Assembly (NCBI GenBank): GCA_022766945.1
Contig: JALEOU010000065.1
Span: 1-38,448, forward strand
Source: Fusicatenibacter sp.
Lineage (GTDB): Bacteria; Bacillota; Clostridia; Lachnospirales; Lachnospiraceae
DNA length: 38,448 nucleotides
Direction of reading: 5' to 3'
Under the pieces are notes generated by a model. The model saw nothing but the letters and a program-made list of their open reading frames with translations. It made no database searches and was not told the DNA's origin. Below are positions 37,538 to 38,448 of the stretch, piece after piece. A program made the position numbers and the translations under genes. The stretch's first letter is position 1, and each line of letters starts with the position of its first letter.

Positions 37538-37577
37538 AATATATAAATGCAATTCATCAAAATATGCACAAAATATA
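37538..37577 (-). promoter_or_regulatory. Third copy of the box-plus-minus-10 architecture, upstream of lacI
   Basis: On the minus strand TATATTTTGTGCATATTTT (37559-37577) matches the lacZ/fucosidase box at most positions, with the core TTTTGTGCAT intact. After the same 10-bp spacing ATTTATATATT follows, with a -10 candidate at 37538-37543. It points toward lacI about 0.55 kb away, with no terminator between. Confidence 0.5.
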
Positions 37578-37654
37578 TCGATTTCTCTGATATCTCTAAC
37601 TCTGGACGTTTGAGGTCTGTCTTTTTTCGGTATGAGAAAAGGTAACGCAAAAAA

Positions 37655-37716
37655 CCCCAGTATCAAAGAATCTGACGGGAGGATAAACGTCACTTTCTTT
37701 GATACTGGGGCTTTTT
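37655..37716. terminator. Strong bidirectional terminator
   Basis: CCCCAGTATCAAAGAA (37655-37670) pairs perfectly with TTCTTTGATACTGGGG (37695-37710). CTTTTTTG follows on the plus strand and TTTTTTGC on the minus strand. On the minus strand it would close the rRNA/tRNA transcription unit and insulate the glycan locus. Confidence 0.85.
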
Positions 37717-37726
37717 TGAATCTGGC

Positions 37727-37761
37727 GAGAGCAGAACCTGTGGAAAACAGGCTCTGCTCTC
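37727..37761. other. Long hairpin beside the terminator
   Basis: GAGAGCAGA (37727-37735) pairs with TCTGCTCTC (37753-37761), continued by CCTG/CAGG inside, around a GGAAA loop region. There is no T-run, so it is not a terminator itself. It may be an RNA-processing or stabilising element at the end of the rRNA unit. Confidence 0.45.
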
Positions 37762-37864
37762 AGTAACTAATAACTGTTAGAAGAGCATTATCTTTCCTTT
37801 GCCAAATAAACAGCTCTTTGCCTGTCAGCTTCCAGATTGATTCAATATAATAATAATCACCGTA

Positions 37865-37930
37865 CATTATGGGGTAGTTATAACTCCGATCGTTGTAAGC
37901 CGCACTGCACCGTTCCATTAAACCACATGC
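37865..37930 (-). other. Degenerate tRNA-like stretch
   Basis: On the minus strand a 66-nt segment reads GCATGTGG at one end and CCCCATAATG at the other, which pair with one bulge like an acceptor stem. Inside are TGGTTTAATGG, as in D-arms, and CTTACAA, as in an anticodon loop with TAC. The anticodon stem does not pair and the T-arm lacks TTCRA, so it is not a functional tRNA. The rest of 37762-37970 shows no gene. Confidence 0.25.
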
Positions 37931-37970
37931 TGCAAAAAATTAAAGAACCTTTTCTGAGAATCCACGCAGC

Positions 37971-37996
37971 AAAAAGACCCAGCAAATACTGGGACT
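37971..37996 (-). terminator. Terminator directly after tRNA-Trp
   Basis: On the minus strand AGTCCCAG-TATTTG-CTGGGTCT (37975-37996) pairs at seven of eight positions and is followed by TTTTT. It starts 7 bases after the tRNA 3' end. Confidence 0.65.
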
Positions 37997-38002
37997 TAAT
38001 AA

Positions 38003-38073
38003 CAGGGGATGAGAGAATCGAACTCCCGCTAAAAGTTTTGGAGACTTCTGTCATACCATTTGACCAATCCCCT
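38003..38073 (-). tRNA. tRNA-Trp (anticodon CCA)
   Basis: Read on the minus strand, a full cloverleaf forms. The acceptor is AGGGGAT/ATCCCCT, the D-stem GTCA/TGAC, and the anticodon stem GAAGT/ACTTT around CTCCAAA, giving CCA after U33. The T-stem GGGAG/CTCTC surrounds TTCGATT. The discriminator is G. CCA is not encoded. It lies about 100 bp downstream of the 23S rRNA gene on the same strand, where a 5S gene would often be expected. Confidence 0.93.
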
Positions 38074-38171
38074 ATAGTTCTGATATACCTTCAAAACCGC
38101 ATACACTTAACATCTATTATCTTACCATATCTTCTTCCCGAACACAACCTTTTTCTGAAATTTCTTTCAGC

Positions 38172-38448
<277 letters not shown>

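Noticed and set aside
37481-37693. 70-codon minus-strand open frame
   Set aside because: It begins inside the bidirectional terminator stem and crosses the third promoter box; its composition is not protein-like.
37865-37930. Functional tRNA-Val(TAC)
   Set aside because: Only the anticodon loop and a bulged acceptor stem fit; the anticodon stem does not pair and the T-loop signature is missing.

Overview
The window reads as a chromosomal segment of an anaerobic, spore-forming, gut-type Firmicute, most likely Lachnospiraceae. The evidence is a SigH-type sporulation sigma factor beside rlmB, mrnC and cysE, a T-box and a Mn2+ riboswitch, AGGAGG-type ribosome binding sites, several AraC/cupin regulators with LplABC-type oligosaccharide import, and an oxygen-sensitive sulfatase-maturase system. 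Genus is not resolved. By eye the left two thirds have moderate GC and the stretch from about 22.7 to 38 kb is clearly more AT-rich.

Layout. 1-0.3 kb: the end of an upstream transcription unit, a terminator and a repeat-like element. 0.3-4.9 kb: a heterodimeric ABC exporter with one degenerate ATPase site, divergent from an AraC regulator. 5.0-7.9 kb (minus): T-box(Cys)-cysE-mrnC-rlmB-sigH. 7.9-10.8 kb (minus): a P2A-type cation ATPase behind a yybP-ykoY manganese riboswitch. 10.8-13.5 kb (minus): mutY, a family 2 glycosyltransferase and ispF. 13.6-17.7 kb: a HAD phosphatase, an L,D-transpeptidase with a Pro/Thr tail, and a two-gene ThrE/YjjPB-type exporter. 17.7-19.7 kb: a candidate small RNA region, a suppressor-of-fused domain protein and an AraC regulator. 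19.8-22.7 kb (plus): a catabolic trio, TIM-barrel isomerase / Gfo-Idh-MocA dehydrogenase / TIM-barrel isomerase.

22.7-37.6 kb is a coherent glycan-use locus. On the minus strand lacZ, two half-size CHR (chromate-family) transporters, an anaerobic sulfatase maturase and a sulfatase form one close-packed run. An AraC regulator is divergent from lacZ. A GH29 fucosidase has its own promoter. A LacI regulator is followed by two LplB/LplC permeases and a lipoprotein binding protein. The enzymes lack visible signal peptides, so the picture is import of sulfated and/or fucosylated galacto-oligosaccharides by the ABC transporter and dismantling in the cytoplasm. A near-identical promoter architecture (a 20-bp AraC-box candidate at fixed distance from a -10 element) occurs three times: before lacZ, before the fucosidase and 0.55 kb upstream of lacI. 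This suggests the cluster is one regulon. The most interesting hypothesis is that the CHR pair exports the sulfate freed by the cytoplasmic sulfatase.

37.6-38.4 kb (minus): the 3' end of a 23S rRNA gene, tRNA-Trp(CCA) with its own terminator, a tRNA-like degenerate stretch, and two strong hairpins. No 5S rRNA gene is recognisable after the 23S within the window.
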